Shown here: piece by piece, positions 41,200 through 50,375 of the stretch | How positions within the stretch are numbered: position 1 is the first letter of the stretch | Layout of the letters: each line of letters starts with the position of its first letter | Origin: Aquirhabdus sp. | GTDB taxonomy: Bacteria; Pseudomonadota; Gammaproteobacteria; Pseudomonadales; Moraxellaceae | Length of the DNA stretch: 64,000 nucleotides | Assembly (NCBI GenBank): GCA_030149815.1 | Contig: JASLHI010000051.1 | Span: 14,293-78,292 of the forward strand | Reading direction: 5' to 3' | Made by a program: the position numbers and the translations under genes | The notes under the pieces: model-generated | Told to the model about the DNA's origin: nothing | Database searches by the model: none | Seen by the model: the letters and a program-made list of their open reading frames with translations, nothing else

Positions 41200-42645
41200 A
41201 TGTCCCACGCGGTAAACTCTGTTTCCACTAAAACTTCTGAATCTAATTCTCTCGCCACAGATTCTACGCAAAAGCCAACAACTACCACGACCTTCGCACA
41301 ACTTGGGTTGTCGCCTAAGATTGTTCGTGCGCTAGAAGCGCAAGGCTACACTTCGCCAACGCCGATTCAAGTTGAAGCGATTCCTGCAGTGATTGCAGGT
41401 CGTGATTTACTCGCCGCAGCACAAACAGGAACAGGGAAAACCGCTGGTTTTACCTTGCCAATTTTGGAACTGCTATCACGCATTGATTTTTCACGGGTAA
41501 ATCATAAAGCCAAGATTCGTACCCTGATTTTGACGCCGACGCGTGAACTCGCATCACAAGTTGAGGAAAGCGTGCGGACTTATGGTCAGCATATCGATGT
41601 CAAATCGATGGTGATGTTTGGCGGTGTGAATATTAATCCGCAAAAAGAACGATTAAATCGTCGTATCGATATTTTGGTCGCGACACCTGGACGTTTGCTG
41701 GATCACATTGGACAGAAAACCATTGATTTATCTGGCGTGGATACGCTGGTTTTAGACGAAGCTGATCGGATGTTGGACATGGGCTTTATTCGGGATATCC
41801 GTCGAATTTTACCGATCTTGCCGAAAGTTCGTCAGAACTTATTGTTTTCTGCGACTTTCTCAGAAGAAATTAAAACACTTGCCGCAGGCATTTTGAACAA
41901 CCCTGTGCATATCGAAGTCGCGAAACAAAATGCGCCTGCAGAGCTGGTCAGCCAAGTTGTGCATCCAGTAGATCGTGAGCGTAAGCGTGCGCTGCTTGAG
42001 CATTTAATTACGACCAATCGTTGGGAGCAAGTGCTGGTTTTTGCCCGCACCAAGCATGGCTCAAATCGCTTGGCAGAGCAGCTCGATAAAGATGGCATCT
42101 CAGCGATGGCAATTCATGGCAATAAAAGCCAGTCTGCGCGTGAACGTGCTTTGAGTGAATTTAAAGCAGGTCGTTTGCGTGTGTTAGTTGCGACTGACAT
42201 TGCGGCGCGTGGCATAGATATCGATCAATTGCCTCATGTAGTGAACTATGAGTTACCGACTACCCCAGAAGATTACGTGCATCGTATCGGGCGAACAGGG
42301 CGCGCTGGCATGTCGGGTGAGGCGTGTTCGTTGGTGTGTATTGATGAGTTACGCTTGCTTGCCAATATCGAAAAGCTGATGAAACGTAAACTGGAACAGC
42401 AAGTGATCAAAGGCTTTGAAGTTGATCCTCGCATCAAGGCTGAACCACTGCGTAAACCGCAAGAAGCACGTCCGCCGCGTAATCGGAATGGTGCAGCAGG
42501 GAAGTCTGCGAATAGCGGAGGACAGAAGCCTGCTTCTGCAGCGAAAAAGCCAACTCCAAAACCGAAGCCGCAAGGTAATCCGAATCACTCTGGTCATGCC
42601 AATCATGCGGGACAACGTCGTCGCAGTTCGGGTTCGGGTGGTTGA
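41200..42645 (+). CDS. rhlE: DEAD-box ATP-dependent RNA helicase RhlE-like
   Basis: This RNA helicase acts in ribosome assembly or RNA turnover. Canonical motifs are in order: Q motif region (FAQLGLSPKIVRALEAQGY), motif I AQTGTGKTAGF, Ia PTRELASQVEE, II VLDEADRMLDMGF, III SATF, then in the second domain RGIDIDQLPHVVNYE and HRIGRTGRAG. The C-terminal tail of about 90 residues is rich in Pro, Lys, Gly, Asn and His (PKPQGNPNHSGHANHAG), typical of RNA-binding tails in RhlE proteins. The length is 481 residues. A Ser/Thr-rich leader of about 30 residues precedes the Q motif. Confidence 0.93.
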   Translation: MSHAVNSVSTKTSESNSLATDSTQKPTTTTTFAQLGLSPKIVRALEAQGYTSPTPIQVEAIPAVIAGRDLLAAAQTGTGKTAGFTLPILELLSRIDFSRVNHKAKIRTLILTPTRELASQVEESVRTYGQHIDVKSMVMFGGVNINPQKERLNRRIDILVATPGRLLDHIGQKTIDLSGVDTLVLDEADRMLDMGFIRDIRRILPILPKVRQNLLFSATFSEEIKTLAAGILNNPVHIEVAKQNAPAELVSQVVHPVDRERKRALLEHLITTNRWEQVLVFARTKHGSNRLAEQLDKDGISAMAIHGNKSQSARERALSEFKAGRLRVLVATDIAARGIDIDQLPHVVNYELPTTPEDYVHRIGRTGRAGMSGEACSLVCIDELRLLANIEKLMKRKLEQQVIKGFEVDPRIKAEPLRKPQEARPPRNRNGAAGKSANSGGQKPASAAKKPTPKPKPQGNPNHSGHANHAGQRRRSSGSGG

Positions 42646-42666
42646 TAGGTTTTATTGGATTGGTGA

Positions 42667-42742
42667 TGTAGGGGCAACCTTTGGTTGTCCGTATCAAATG
42701 CTAGAGTAATATCTAAAAGGGCAACCACAGGTCGCCCCTACA
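42667..42742. repeat. Palindromic intergenic repeat, family D
   Basis: Outer arms TGTAGGGGC and GCCCCTACA are perfect. Inside, GCAACCTTTGGTTG forms a second small hairpin and GGGCAACCACAGGTCGCCC a third. It lies between rhlE and the orphan CcdA-like gene. It resembles widespread GTAGGGGCGACC-type repeats. Confidence 0.8.
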
Positions 42743-42789
42743 ATTTTCATTTTTTTGTATTCGTGAGTTTTTTAAGATAGGTGTGTAAC

Positions 42790-42993
42790 ATGGTACTTAA
42801 AAAAGAACATGCTCAAGTAAATAGCCAGCAAAATACAACTAGCGATTTTGATATGCTTGAAAATGAGCTCCATGCCATGATGATGCTTCTTACAAAAGAG
42901 TCTTGGTTAATAGAAAATCAAGATGCTATCGCAGCGTATAATCAGCATATTGCTGATCATGGCGTATTTAGTGATGGGCTACGTTGTTTTTAA
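42790..42993 (+). CDS. Orphan CcdA-like antitoxin
   Basis: This is a 67-residue protein. The C-terminal part (WLIENQDAIAAYNQHIADHG, then VFSDGLRCF) matches the toxin-binding tail of CcdA antitoxins, which ends in W-x2-EN-x2-AI-AYN-x-HI-HG-FSDG-R-F. The N-terminal DNA-binding part is Gln/Lys-rich and only weakly CcdA-like. The ATG at 42790 has AGGTG upstream and is preferred over the GTG at 42781. No CcdB toxin gene follows; the next gene is serS, and the 99 bases between show no remnant. It may be a relic or may protect against a CcdB encoded elsewhere. Confidence 0.6.
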   Translation: MVLKKEHAQVNSQQNTTSDFDMLENELHAMMMLLTKESWLIENQDAIAAYNQHIADHGVFSDGLRCF

Positions 42994-43092
42994 AATGCCC
43001 TAATCTCTACCCATCTAGACCTAAACCCCTTACACTATCGACCATTCATTTATTCACCTTTTTAAAGCCATTGACACGATCACGGACAAAAA

Positions 43093-44364
43093 ATGCTAGA
43101 CCCAAAATTACTTCGCACCCAACTTGATGTGGTGAATGCAGCCCTCGCAAAACGTAATGGCTTACAGTTAGATGCAGCACTTTGGGCATCGCTGGAAGAG
43201 CGTCGTAAAGACTTACAAGGTCGCACAGAAGCCTTGCAGGCCGAGCGGAATAACGGCGCAAAACAGGTCGGTCAGATCAAGAAAGCAGGCGGCGATGCCA
43301 GTGAGTTGATGGCGCGGATGCAGGCGGTCGGTGAAGAAGTCAAAAAAGTCGAAGCCGAATTTGATGCATTGCAAATCGAAATCGAAACCCATGCGATGAG
43401 CATTCCGAACATGCCTGACGAATCAGTGCCTGTCGGTGAAGATGAAAAAGACAATGTCGAAGTCTTGAAGTGGGGCACACCGCGCAGCTTTGATTTTCCA
43501 ATTAAAGATCATACTGATCTTGGCGAAAGCATGGGCGGTTTGGACTTTGCTAAAGCTACTGAAATCACAGGTTCACGTTTCAGCGTATTAAAAGGACCTT
43601 TGGCGCGTCTGCAACGTGCGCTTGCACAGTTCATGGTGGATTTCCATACTGAACAGCATGGCTATACTGAAGTGTATGTGCCACTGATGGTCAATGCGGA
43701 TAGCTTGAAAGGCACAGGTCAATTGCCTAAGTTTGAAGAAGATTTGTTTAAACTGAGCGGTGAAAAACCATATTACCTGATTCCAACTGCAGAAGTTCCA
43801 GTGACGAATTTGGTTCGTGATGAAATCATTGATGAGAAATCCTTGCCGTTGAAATTTGTTGCGCATACGCCATGTTTCCGTAGCGAGGCTGGTTCGTATG
43901 GTCGCGATACACGCGGTTTGATTCGTCAGCATCAGTTTGAAAAAGTTGAAATTGTACAAATCGTCAAACCAGAAGACGCACCGCAAGCGTTAGAAACCTT
44001 AACAGGTCAAGCTGAGGCGATTTTGCAAGCGTTGGAATTGCCATATCGCAAGGTGTTGTTGTGCGGTGGTGATATGGGTTTCTCCGCAGCCAAGACTTAT
44101 GACTTAGAAGTATGGTTGCCGAGCCAAGACACGTATCGTGAGATTTCAAGTTGCTCGATGTTTGGTGATTTCCAAGCGCGTCGTATGAAAGCACGTTTTA
44201 AAGCTGACAAGAAAACCGAGTTTGTACATACACTGAACGGTTCAGGTTTGGCGGTGGGTCGTACCTTGCTGGCACTGATGGAAAATCATCAACAAGCCGA
44301 TGGTTCGATTACAATTCCAGTTGCACTGCGCCCTTATTTACGCGGACTTGAGTCGATTAAATAA
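43093..44364 (+). CDS. serS: Serine--tRNA ligase
   Basis: This class II synthetase charges tRNA-Ser and tRNA-Sec. The N-terminal coiled-coil tRNA-binding arm is seen at about residues 25-110 (EERRKDLQGRTEALQAERNN, MQAVGEEVKKVEAEFDALQ). Motif 2 is FRSEAGSYGRDTRGLIRQHQF and motif 3 is LNGSGLAVGRTLLALMEN, both diagnostic. The length is 423 residues. The ATG at 43093 starts MLDPKLLRTQLD, the conserved N terminus. It lies upstream of cysG on the same strand, with a terminator between. Confidence 0.97.
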   Translation: MLDPKLLRTQLDVVNAALAKRNGLQLDAALWASLEERRKDLQGRTEALQAERNNGAKQVGQIKKAGGDASELMARMQAVGEEVKKVEAEFDALQIEIETHAMSIPNMPDESVPVGEDEKDNVEVLKWGTPRSFDFPIKDHTDLGESMGGLDFAKATEITGSRFSVLKGPLARLQRALAQFMVDFHTEQHGYTEVYVPLMVNADSLKGTGQLPKFEEDLFKLSGEKPYYLIPTAEVPVTNLVRDEIIDEKSLPLKFVAHTPCFRSEAGSYGRDTRGLIRQHQFEKVEIVQIVKPEDAPQALETLTGQAEAILQALELPYRKVLLCGGDMGFSAAKTYDLEVWLPSQDTYREISSCSMFGDFQARRMKARFKADKKTEFVHTLNGSGLAVGRTLLALMENHQQADGSITIPVALRPYLRGLESIK

Positions 44365-44432
44365 TTGCATTATTGAGCTATTCGGCGGATGATTTAGTCA
44401 TGCCGAATGGTTGAATGACGATGAAAATAACG

Positions 44433-44455
44433 AGGAGGCGAAAAGCCTCCTTATT
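44433..44455 (+). terminator. Rho-independent terminator after serS
   Basis: The stem AGGAGGC/GCCTCCT with a GAAAA loop is followed by a short T-rich tail (TTATTC). It is 68 bases after the serS stop codon and upstream of cysG. Confidence 0.75.
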
Positions 44456-44493
44456 CATAAGTGAATGATCAGATTAGTAATTAGGGGATCATC

Positions 44494-45879
44494 GTGGATG
44501 TATTACCAATTGCGCTCAAATTAACCAATCAACAGTGTTTGATTGTGGGCGGGGGCAAGATTGCGCGGCGTAAGGCTGAACTTTTGGTGCAAGCGGGTGC
44601 GCAGCTGGATGTACTGGCTGTCGATGTATTGCCTGAATTAGACAGCATGGCAAAAGACAGTGGTGGTAGCGTTTATTTGGAGCATTACTCATCCAATTTT
44701 GACTTACAGCAATATCGTCTTGTGATTGCGGCAACTAATGATGCAGCCGTGAATCAGCGTGTTTTTCATGATTGTGAAGCGCAGCGGATTCTGGTGAATT
44801 CTGTCGATGATCCACCGCATTGTCGTTTTATCGTGCCTGCGATTGTCGATCGTTCGCCACTCTTGATTTCTGTGTCGAGCGGTGGAAAGTCACCTGTATT
44901 GGCACGTCAACTGCGTACCAAAATCGAATCATTAGTCCCTGCAAAATATGGCGATCTCGCTAAATTTTCTGGCGATTGGCGTCCTCAGATTAAAGCAGCG
45001 ATTGTAAATCCCGATGAGCGTCGAATCTTCTGGGAAACGTTGTACGCGGGTCAGATCGGAGAGCAAGTGCTCAATGGTCAACGTGAAGCGGCTGATGCTG
45101 CAATGCCGCAAGCCTTAGCGGATTGGCAGGCTGATATTTCTTCTCGAGGAGAAGTCTATCTCGTCGGTGCAGGGCCGGGTGATCCAGATTTGTTAACGTT
45201 TAAAGCATTACGTTTGATGCAACAAGCCGATGTTGTGGTGTATGACCGTTTGGTGTCTGCGCCTATTTTGTCGCTTGTTCGTCGTGATGCTGAGCGGATT
45301 TATGTTGGGAAGGCGCGAGCGAATCATGCTGTGCCGCAAGAAAACATTAACCAGTTGCTCGTTCGTCTGGCGAAAGAAGGTAAGCGCGTTTGTCGTTTAA
45401 AAGGCGGTGATCCGTTTATCTTCGGTCGAGGCGGAGAGGAGATTGAGGAGTTAGTTGCGGCAGGCGTTGCGTTCCAAGTTGTGCCGGGAATTACTGCGGC
45501 ATCGGGTTGTAGCGCCTATGCAGGCATTCCGCTGACGCATCGTGAATATGCGCAAAGTGTGCGCTTCTTGACGGGTCATCTCAAAGAAGGTTCGCCAGCA
45601 CTTCCGTGGTCTGAACTGATTTATGAAAATCAGACTTTGGTGTTGTATATGGGCTTGGTTGGACTGCGTAATACATGCAAAGAGTTGATGGCGCATGGTT
45701 TGCGGGGTGATATGCCGATTGCGCTGGTGAGTAAGGGAACAACACCTGATCAGCATGTCGTGGTGGGTACGATTGAGACGATTGCTGATTTGATTGATGA
45801 GCAAAAAGTCGTTGCGCCGACGTTGACAATTATTGGTGAAGTGGTGCGGCTTCGAGATAAGTTGAAGTGGTTTGATTGA
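44494..45879 (+). CDS. cysG: Sirohaem synthase (multifunctional CysG)
   Basis: CysG makes sirohaem from uroporphyrinogen III: C-terminal SUMT methylates it twice, and the N-terminal domain performs NAD-dependent dehydrogenation and iron insertion. The N-terminal Rossmann motif CLIVGGGKIARRKAELL and the segment NSVDDPPHCRFIVPAIVDRS are visible. The SUMT half shows VYLVGAGPGDPDLLTFKALR, GRGGEE and VPGITAASGCSAYAGIPLTHR. The length is 461 residues, close to E. coli CysG. The start is GTG at 44494 with AGGGG upstream; no in-frame ATG is closer. The product feeds sulfite and nitrite reductase. Confidence 0.95.
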   Translation: MDVLPIALKLTNQQCLIVGGGKIARRKAELLVQAGAQLDVLAVDVLPELDSMAKDSGGSVYLEHYSSNFDLQQYRLVIAATNDAAVNQRVFHDCEAQRILVNSVDDPPHCRFIVPAIVDRSPLLISVSSGGKSPVLARQLRTKIESLVPAKYGDLAKFSGDWRPQIKAAIVNPDERRIFWETLYAGQIGEQVLNGQREAADAAMPQALADWQADISSRGEVYLVGAGPGDPDLLTFKALRLMQQADVVVYDRLVSAPILSLVRRDAERIYVGKARANHAVPQENINQLLVRLAKEGKRVCRLKGGDPFIFGRGGEEIEELVAAGVAFQVVPGITAASGCSAYAGIPLTHREYAQSVRFLTGHLKEGSPALPWSELIYENQTLVLYMGLVGLRNTCKELMAHGLRGDMPIALVSKGTTPDQHVVVGTIETIADLIDEQKVVAPTLTIIGEVVRLRDKLKWFD

Positions 45880-46004
45880 GGCTTTTATTTGCCAATGAAA
45901 AGGACTGCCATCTGAAAGGTTGTTTTTTTATGTCAATTTTATTTGTGGTTTGCTAGGGTGCGCATTGAGCACCAATTTAGAAGCTGTATATGTTTGGTAT
46001 GCTA

Positions 46005-46244
46005 TTACTGGTTATTCAGTGCGTTAGTTGAAGCGCAGTCTTGACAATAAAATTCGAATGGTGCTGCACAAACCCACTTTCTCTTTTTTGCCTCTTCAGT
46101 GACTTCAATGCAAAATTGGAGGAAGTCGCGATTGGGATCTATGTCTACATCTCCATAACCAATCATTGCTTCGCAATTATGGCATTGAAATCCAAATAGA
46201 AGATGGGCATTTTGATGCCAGACATCATGTTCATTAAATGTCAT
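46005..46244 (-). CDS. Hypothetical protein with two CxxC motifs
   Basis: This is a 79-residue protein with CHNC near residue 21 and CQDC near residue 70, plus a further Cys, suggesting a zinc-binding domain. It begins MTFNEHDVWHQNAHLLFGFQ. The ATG at 46244 has a very strong ribosome binding site (AGGAGGGAG), which fixes the start; the frame continues upstream to 46397, but that part does not look like protein. There are no membrane segments. I do not know its function. It is transcribed in the same direction as the OmpA-like gene but lies beyond that gene's terminator. Confidence 0.7.
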   Translation of the reverse strand: MTFNEHDVWHQNAHLLFGFQCHNCEAMIGYGDVDIDPNRDFLQFCIEVTEEAKKRKWVCAAPFEFYCQDCASTNALNNQ

Positions 46245-46378
46245 TGTTGTCTCCCTCCTATATTTATAATTAGAAAATAAAACGCGTCTGCATAAGGCTA
46301 CTGACTTTTTACAAAATCTGACTTTTTGATAATTCTCCACGCGTATTGACAGGCGAGGCGAGCTATGGAGCAAACAAC

Positions 46379-46413
46379 AAAAAAGACCGCCATTCAAATG
46401 ACAGTCCTTTTTT
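46379..46413 (-). terminator. Rho-independent terminator of the OmpA-like gene
   Basis: On the minus strand GACTGTCAT pairs with ATGGCGGTC (with G-U pairs) around a short loop, flanked by A and T tracts of six to seven bases. It lies 18 bases after the stop codon of the OmpA-like gene; the symmetric flanks allow action in both directions. Confidence 0.85.
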
Positions 46414-46430
46414 CACATCAATCTAGCTGC

Positions 46431-48104
46431 TTATGATTTGCTAGCAGCGCCTTCAATCGCAAATGCAATACGGCGATTTTTTAGTTTGCCTTCTTCAGTT
46501 GTATTGTCAGCAATCGGTTGGCTTGAACCCATACCTTTCGCAGTGATTAATGTTGCTGAGACACCTTGATTGGCTAAGTAGGTAGCAACTGATTTTGCAC
46601 GAGCTGTTGATAGAGCGACATTACTCTTTTCATTACCCGATGAGTCCGTATGTCCTGTGATTGCAATTTTAAGATTTGGAACGGCTTTGATCAATGCTGC
46701 CGCTTTATCCAAAACTGCTTTGTTAGCATCAGGAATGTCGTTTGAACCTACTGCAAAGTTAATGACTTGCAGATTCAATGCATGCATCACACTGTCTGGA
46801 TTCACAGCATTCGGGTTGATATTGGCAAGTTCACCCGCAGCAACTGCGTTTGGATCAAGTGGAGTCGCAGATTGAACAGTGATGCCTGTACCAAAAAGCG
46901 TTTTAAGACGTTCGATCAGTTTTGCAACTTCGAGTTGGTCTGGGCCATTGATGGTGACAGTGTTGCCTTTGAGTTCAAGATTGGTATTTGCTGAAGCCTT
47001 AACCGCACCTAGCGCATCGCTTAAGCCTGCTAGACCTGCAAAGGATGTGTCTACTGCTGCATCGGTTTTGATGTCACATTTGGCTGCTGGGCCGAATTGA
47101 GCTTGAACAGCAGAAGTGAGGTTTGCGACGAGATCAGCATTGCCTGCAACACCTTTACAGTTGAGCAATTCACCGTGTGCACCTGTATTCAGTGACATGG
47201 TTTCAGGGCTGAGGTTGGCGTTAGATACCACTGGAGTTTTGGCAACGACAGGAACCGTCTGGCTTTGGCAGCCTTTCCAGAATAATAAACCCAGAAGAAT
47301 AAGCACAACTAAACCTAGCCATGGCAGTAAGCGCAGGAAGAATGAGGTTGGTTCTTTGACAGCTTCTGCGGTCATTTGACCAGCAGCATGGACTGATTTA
47401 TGGGCGACATCGCTTGCTGCATGAAGCACGTTTGCTGTGGCTGCTGATGTCTTGCTTGCAAGTTCAGAGGTGCTTTCAACGACAGATGACGCTGTATGGC
47501 TGATGGTATCTACTGCCGCAGATGTGACATCGGATGCTTTGTGTGCAACGTCGGATACTGCTTCCGCAACTTGATCACTTGCTTGACGCAAGACACTACC
47601 TAAACTTGCTACGCTTTCTTTAACAGCATTAAAAACACCTAAGCCGATGAGTGAAGGTAAGCCAGCCGCAGTATAAATCCAGTCAGGAAAATGACCTTGT
47701 AAATGTTCAGCTTGTCCTTCGAGCAATTCATTCATGCCTTCTTTGCCGAGGCTTGCGGTTTGTTCGAGGCTGTGGATTTCTGCAAGACTATGGACAGCAA
47801 TTAAATTCAGTGCTTGTAAACTGGTTGTCTCGTCAATCTCACCGAGTCCTGTGAGTTCTTGATGTGCGCTGGATAAGTTTGCATCTCGCCAAAGCGCAGC
47901 ACTATCTTGTTTTTCAAGAATCTCTAGAACCGTCGCAGTACCTTGAGTCTGATTAATGTTAACTAAACGACCGACGACTAAGGCAAGTCCTGCATTAATA
48001 AAACCAGTCGCTCGCTCCATACTGAGGCCGTAGTTTTGGGTGACTTCACCAACCAGATTTGCCCCTTGGGTCTCGCGTAAGTGTTGCAATAAAGATAATG
48101 CCAT
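46431..48104 (-). CDS. DUF937 - OmpA fusion membrane protein
   Basis: This 557-residue protein has an unusual layout. Residues 1-70 match a DUF937-like domain (LSLLQHLRETQGANLVGEV, YGLSMERATGFINAGLALVV). Residues 172-250 form a long Ala/Ser/Val/Asp-rich amphipathic helix region (SDVAHKASDVTSAAVDTISH) with repeated S/ADVAHK. One transmembrane helix lies at 256-276 (LRLLPWLGLVVLILLGLLFW), followed by BON-like repeats and a C-terminal OmpA domain (about 440-550) with TGHTDSSGN and NRRIAFAI for peptidoglycan binding. It should sit in the inner membrane and reach the cell wall. Similar proteins exist, but no role is established. Confidence 0.85.
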   Translation of the reverse strand: MALSLLQHLRETQGANLVGEVTQNYGLSMERATGFINAGLALVVGRLVNINQTQGTATVLEILEKQDSAALWRDANLSSAHQELTGLGEIDETTSLQALNLIAVHSLAEIHSLEQTASLGKEGMNELLEGQAEHLQGHFPDWIYTAAGLPSLIGLGVFNAVKESVASLGSVLRQASDQVAEAVSDVAHKASDVTSAAVDTISHTASSVVESTSELASKTSAATANVLHAASDVAHKSVHAAGQMTAEAVKEPTSFFLRLLPWLGLVVLILLGLLFWKGCQSQTVPVVAKTPVVSNANLSPETMSLNTGAHGELLNCKGVAGNADLVANLTSAVQAQFGPAAKCDIKTDAAVDTSFAGLAGLSDALGAVKASANTNLELKGNTVTINGPDQLEVAKLIERLKTLFGTGITVQSATPLDPNAVAAGELANINPNAVNPDSVMHALNLQVINFAVGSNDIPDANKAVLDKAAALIKAVPNLKIAITGHTDSSGNEKSNVALSTARAKSVATYLANQGVSATLITAKGMGSSQPIADNTTEEGKLKNRRIAFAIEGAASKS

Positions 48105-48327
48105 TTTGTGAAGCCTCTCTCATTCAGTGGAGAATATTGTGTGGAGAACTATAATTTGTAGTATCAAAACAAGTTGGAGTAGAACTAAAACTTCTCATCA
48201 ATAAAATTAGATGTGCCAATACGTTATTAAATATCCTTGATTGGGCGTGCATGATAAGTTGTGTAGAAATTTATCATGGAATGAGCGCAAAGGTAACATG
48301 CGCCCATGACAAATTCACTAGTCTTTA

Positions 48328-48771
48328 TTAGTCCAGAATTCTTAAACTTGGCTTTTTCACTGGAGCAGTTTCAGCTTGCAGAGTTGGTGTTTCTTCTGTT
48401 GGGGTGTTGGTGTCTTCAACAGCTTCATTTGCATATTCGTTCGCATCGAAAAATAAGCCTTGACCATTTTCACGCGCATACAGACCCATGATGGCGCGCA
48501 TCGGGACGTAGACTTGTTGTGGTACTCCACCAAAGCGGGCACTAAATCCGACGGCGTCATTATCCATCAGTAACTGATGCACTGCATGTGGTGCAATATT
48601 GAGAACAATCTGTCCATCTTTGATGTATTGCTGCGGAACAAAAACGCCTTTTTCTTCGGCATTGATCAGCAGATAAGGCGTGAATGAATTGTCATTGATC
48701 CATTCATAGATTGCACGAACGAGATAAGGACGCGTTGGGCTAATAGTCGATGGAGAGGTTGATGTGGTCAT
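48328..48771 (-). CDS. sspB: ClpXP protease specificity-enhancing factor SspB
   Basis: SspB binds ssrA-tagged proteins and delivers them to ClpXP. The sequence shows RPYLVRAIYEWINDNSFTPYLLIN, typical of the SspB substrate-binding domain. It continues GQIVLNIAPHAVHQL, VGFSARFGG and PMRAIMGLYARENGQG, and ends in a flexible acidic linker with a short ClpX-binding tail (KKPSLRILD). The ATG at 48771 is preferred over a GTG at 48783. The gene follows sspA on the same strand, as in E. coli and Pseudomonas. Confidence 0.93.
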   Translation of the reverse strand: MTTSTSPSTISPTRPYLVRAIYEWINDNSFTPYLLINAEEKGVFVPQQYIKDGQIVLNIAPHAVHQLLMDNDAVGFSARFGGVPQQVYVPMRAIMGLYARENGQGLFFDANEYANEAVEDTNTPTEETPTLQAETAPVKKPSLRILD

Positions 48772-48831
48772 GATCGGGCTCACAGTTTCATTTGTTTAGC
48801 ATTTTTTGTATTCGTCATCGAAATGCCGGTT

Positions 48832-49527
48832 TCAATCGCGCTGTCTGGCACGTTCTTGTGCCGTCAGGGATTTGATAAAAGCTGGACGTTCAAATAAACG
48901 CTGACAGTATGTTAACAGAGGTTTTGCTAAATTGGAGGGTAAGTGGATGTCCATTTGTGGTAAACGCCACAAGACGGGAGCAAGTAGACAATCACACAGA
49001 CCAAACGAATCACTCAAGAAGTACGGCTGATGACCAAAAAGCGGCGATAAGCTGATGAGAGAATCAGTGAGGGCTTTGCGGGCTTGCGCAGCTTTTTTGA
49101 TATCCAGTGTTGTTGGATCTGTCAGGAGAATATCTGCTGCGGCTAACCAGTCGCGTTCGATGCGCCATGCATATTGTTTGACCAATGCACGTGCCGCTGG
49201 TGCATCAGGGTGTAGACGAGTTTGTCGGTAACGATCATCAAGGTATTCTAAAATGATACGACTTTCAAATAGTCGTAATTCGCGCTCAACTAAAGTGGGC
49301 AGCGTGTTGTAAGGATTCAGTGCAGCTAAGTCTTCAGGTCGGTCATCTGGATCGACCAATATGAGCGTGTATTCGATCTCTTTTTCCGCCAATGCTAAGC
49401 GAACGCGGTGACTATGATGTGCATCTGGATGTGCGTATAGAAACAAGCCGTTTTGTAGCGGTAAATTGGCTGCTGAAGATGTCGGCGCGGTGCGAGGCGA
49501 AGCTTTAGACGTAGAAGCTGAAGACAT
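48832..49527 (-). CDS. sspA: Stringent starvation protein A
   Basis: SspA is a glutathione S-transferase-fold protein that binds RNA polymerase and changes transcription in stationary phase and stress. It has a thioredoxin-like N-terminal part (LFLYAHPDAHHSHRVRLALAEKEIEY, YNTLPTLVERELRLFESRIILEYLDDRY) and an all-helical C-terminal domain. An extra Ser/Thr/Ala-rich leader of about 25 residues precedes the usual start, so translation may begin later, but no better ATG is seen. The order rplM-rpsI-petABC-sspA-sspB is conserved in this group. Confidence 0.92.
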   Translation of the reverse strand: MSSASTSKASPRTAPTSSAANLPLQNGLFLYAHPDAHHSHRVRLALAEKEIEYTLILVDPDDRPEDLAALNPYNTLPTLVERELRLFESRIILEYLDDRYRQTRLHPDAPAARALVKQYAWRIERDWLAAADILLTDPTTLDIKKAAQARKALTDSLISLSPLFGHQPYFLSDSFGLCDCLLAPVLWRLPQMDIHLPSNLAKPLLTYCQRLFERPAFIKSLTAQERARQRD

Positions 49528-49637
49528 GAATACATCGTATTTTTAATCGATCTAAAAGTATAAAGCAGTTTGGATCAATTAGGCGTGATTTTAATGCCTC
49601 ATTTATTAACAATACTGTTTTAGCGGAACGAATTCAC

Positions 49638-50375
49638 TTATTCCACATCTTTCCAATATTCTTTGTAAAGTAGGTACACAGGAATAAGAAAGATCAATAA
49701 AAATAGAATCACGAAGATGCCGTAAATCTTACGTTCACCTTGAGCAGGTTCAGCCGCATAGTTTAAGAAATTAACCAGATCGCCAATTTGTTTTTGGAAT
49801 GCTTGGTCGCCGACTTGTTGGTGTAATCCATCCAGAACATTCGGCATCGCGACATCGTGAATGACCGTATTATTCACACCAAAAGGACGGTTTTTATCAG
49901 GATAAAAACTAAGCAAGTAGGTATACACCCAATCAGGGCTTTTGATGCGAGTTTCTACACTCAGATCGGGGGGCACAGTACCGAAGATTTTTCTCTGAAG
50001 TTCTGGATCTATTTTGTTATCAATACCATCCGTCACTTTGCCATTAGTCAGCTTCATGTATTGTTCAAGGAGAGCTGGTGGAATAGATAAATCCTGAGCC
50101 ATACGTTCATAGCGGAGATATTTCAGCGAATGACAGCTTGCACAGTTATTCATAAAAAGCGCCGCACCACGTTGTAAGGACGCTTGGTCATTCACATCAA
50201 TCGGTGCTTGGCGACAAGCTAAGTCATGTTTTTGAGTCTGATTTGGATGCAATGGATCAGGTTTAACGCTTGAGCCACAACTTATGCTGGCATGTGTGGT
50301 ACTAATCGAAAATCCAGTGATTCCATTTAAAAGAATAATCGAAATTAATATCGAACGAATTTTTGAGGTCATCAT
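49638..50375 (-). CDS. petC: Cytochrome c1 of the bc1 complex
   Basis: This is the membrane-anchored cytochrome c1 of ubiquinol:cytochrome c reductase. A signal peptide covers about the first 30 residues (ISIILLNGITGFSISTTHA). The haem-binding site is NNCASCHSLKYLRYERMAQDL. The second ligand region is a Met in MPNVLDG. A C-terminal anchor helix (IYGIFVILFLLIFLIPVYLLY) ends the protein. The start codon overlaps the stop of petB by one base. The length of 245 residues is normal. Its presence is notable because Acinetobacter lacks the bc1 complex. Confidence 0.93.
   Translation of the reverse strand: MMTSKIRSILISIILLNGITGFSISTTHASISCGSSVKPDPLHPNQTQKHDLACRQAPIDVNDQASLQRGAALFMNNCASCHSLKYLRYERMAQDLSIPPALLEQYMKLTNGKVTDGIDNKIDPELQRKIFGTVPPDLSVETRIKSPDWVYTYLLSFYPDKNRPFGVNNTVIHDVAMPNVLDGLHQQVGDQAFQKQIGDLVNFLNYAAEPAQGERKIYGIFVILFLLIFLIPVYLLYKEYWKDVE

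Noticed and set aside
47341..47600. Repeated SDVAHK-coding units as a DNA tandem repeat or CRISPR-like array
   Set aside because: The repetition is at protein level with variable spacing and lies inside an open reading frame.
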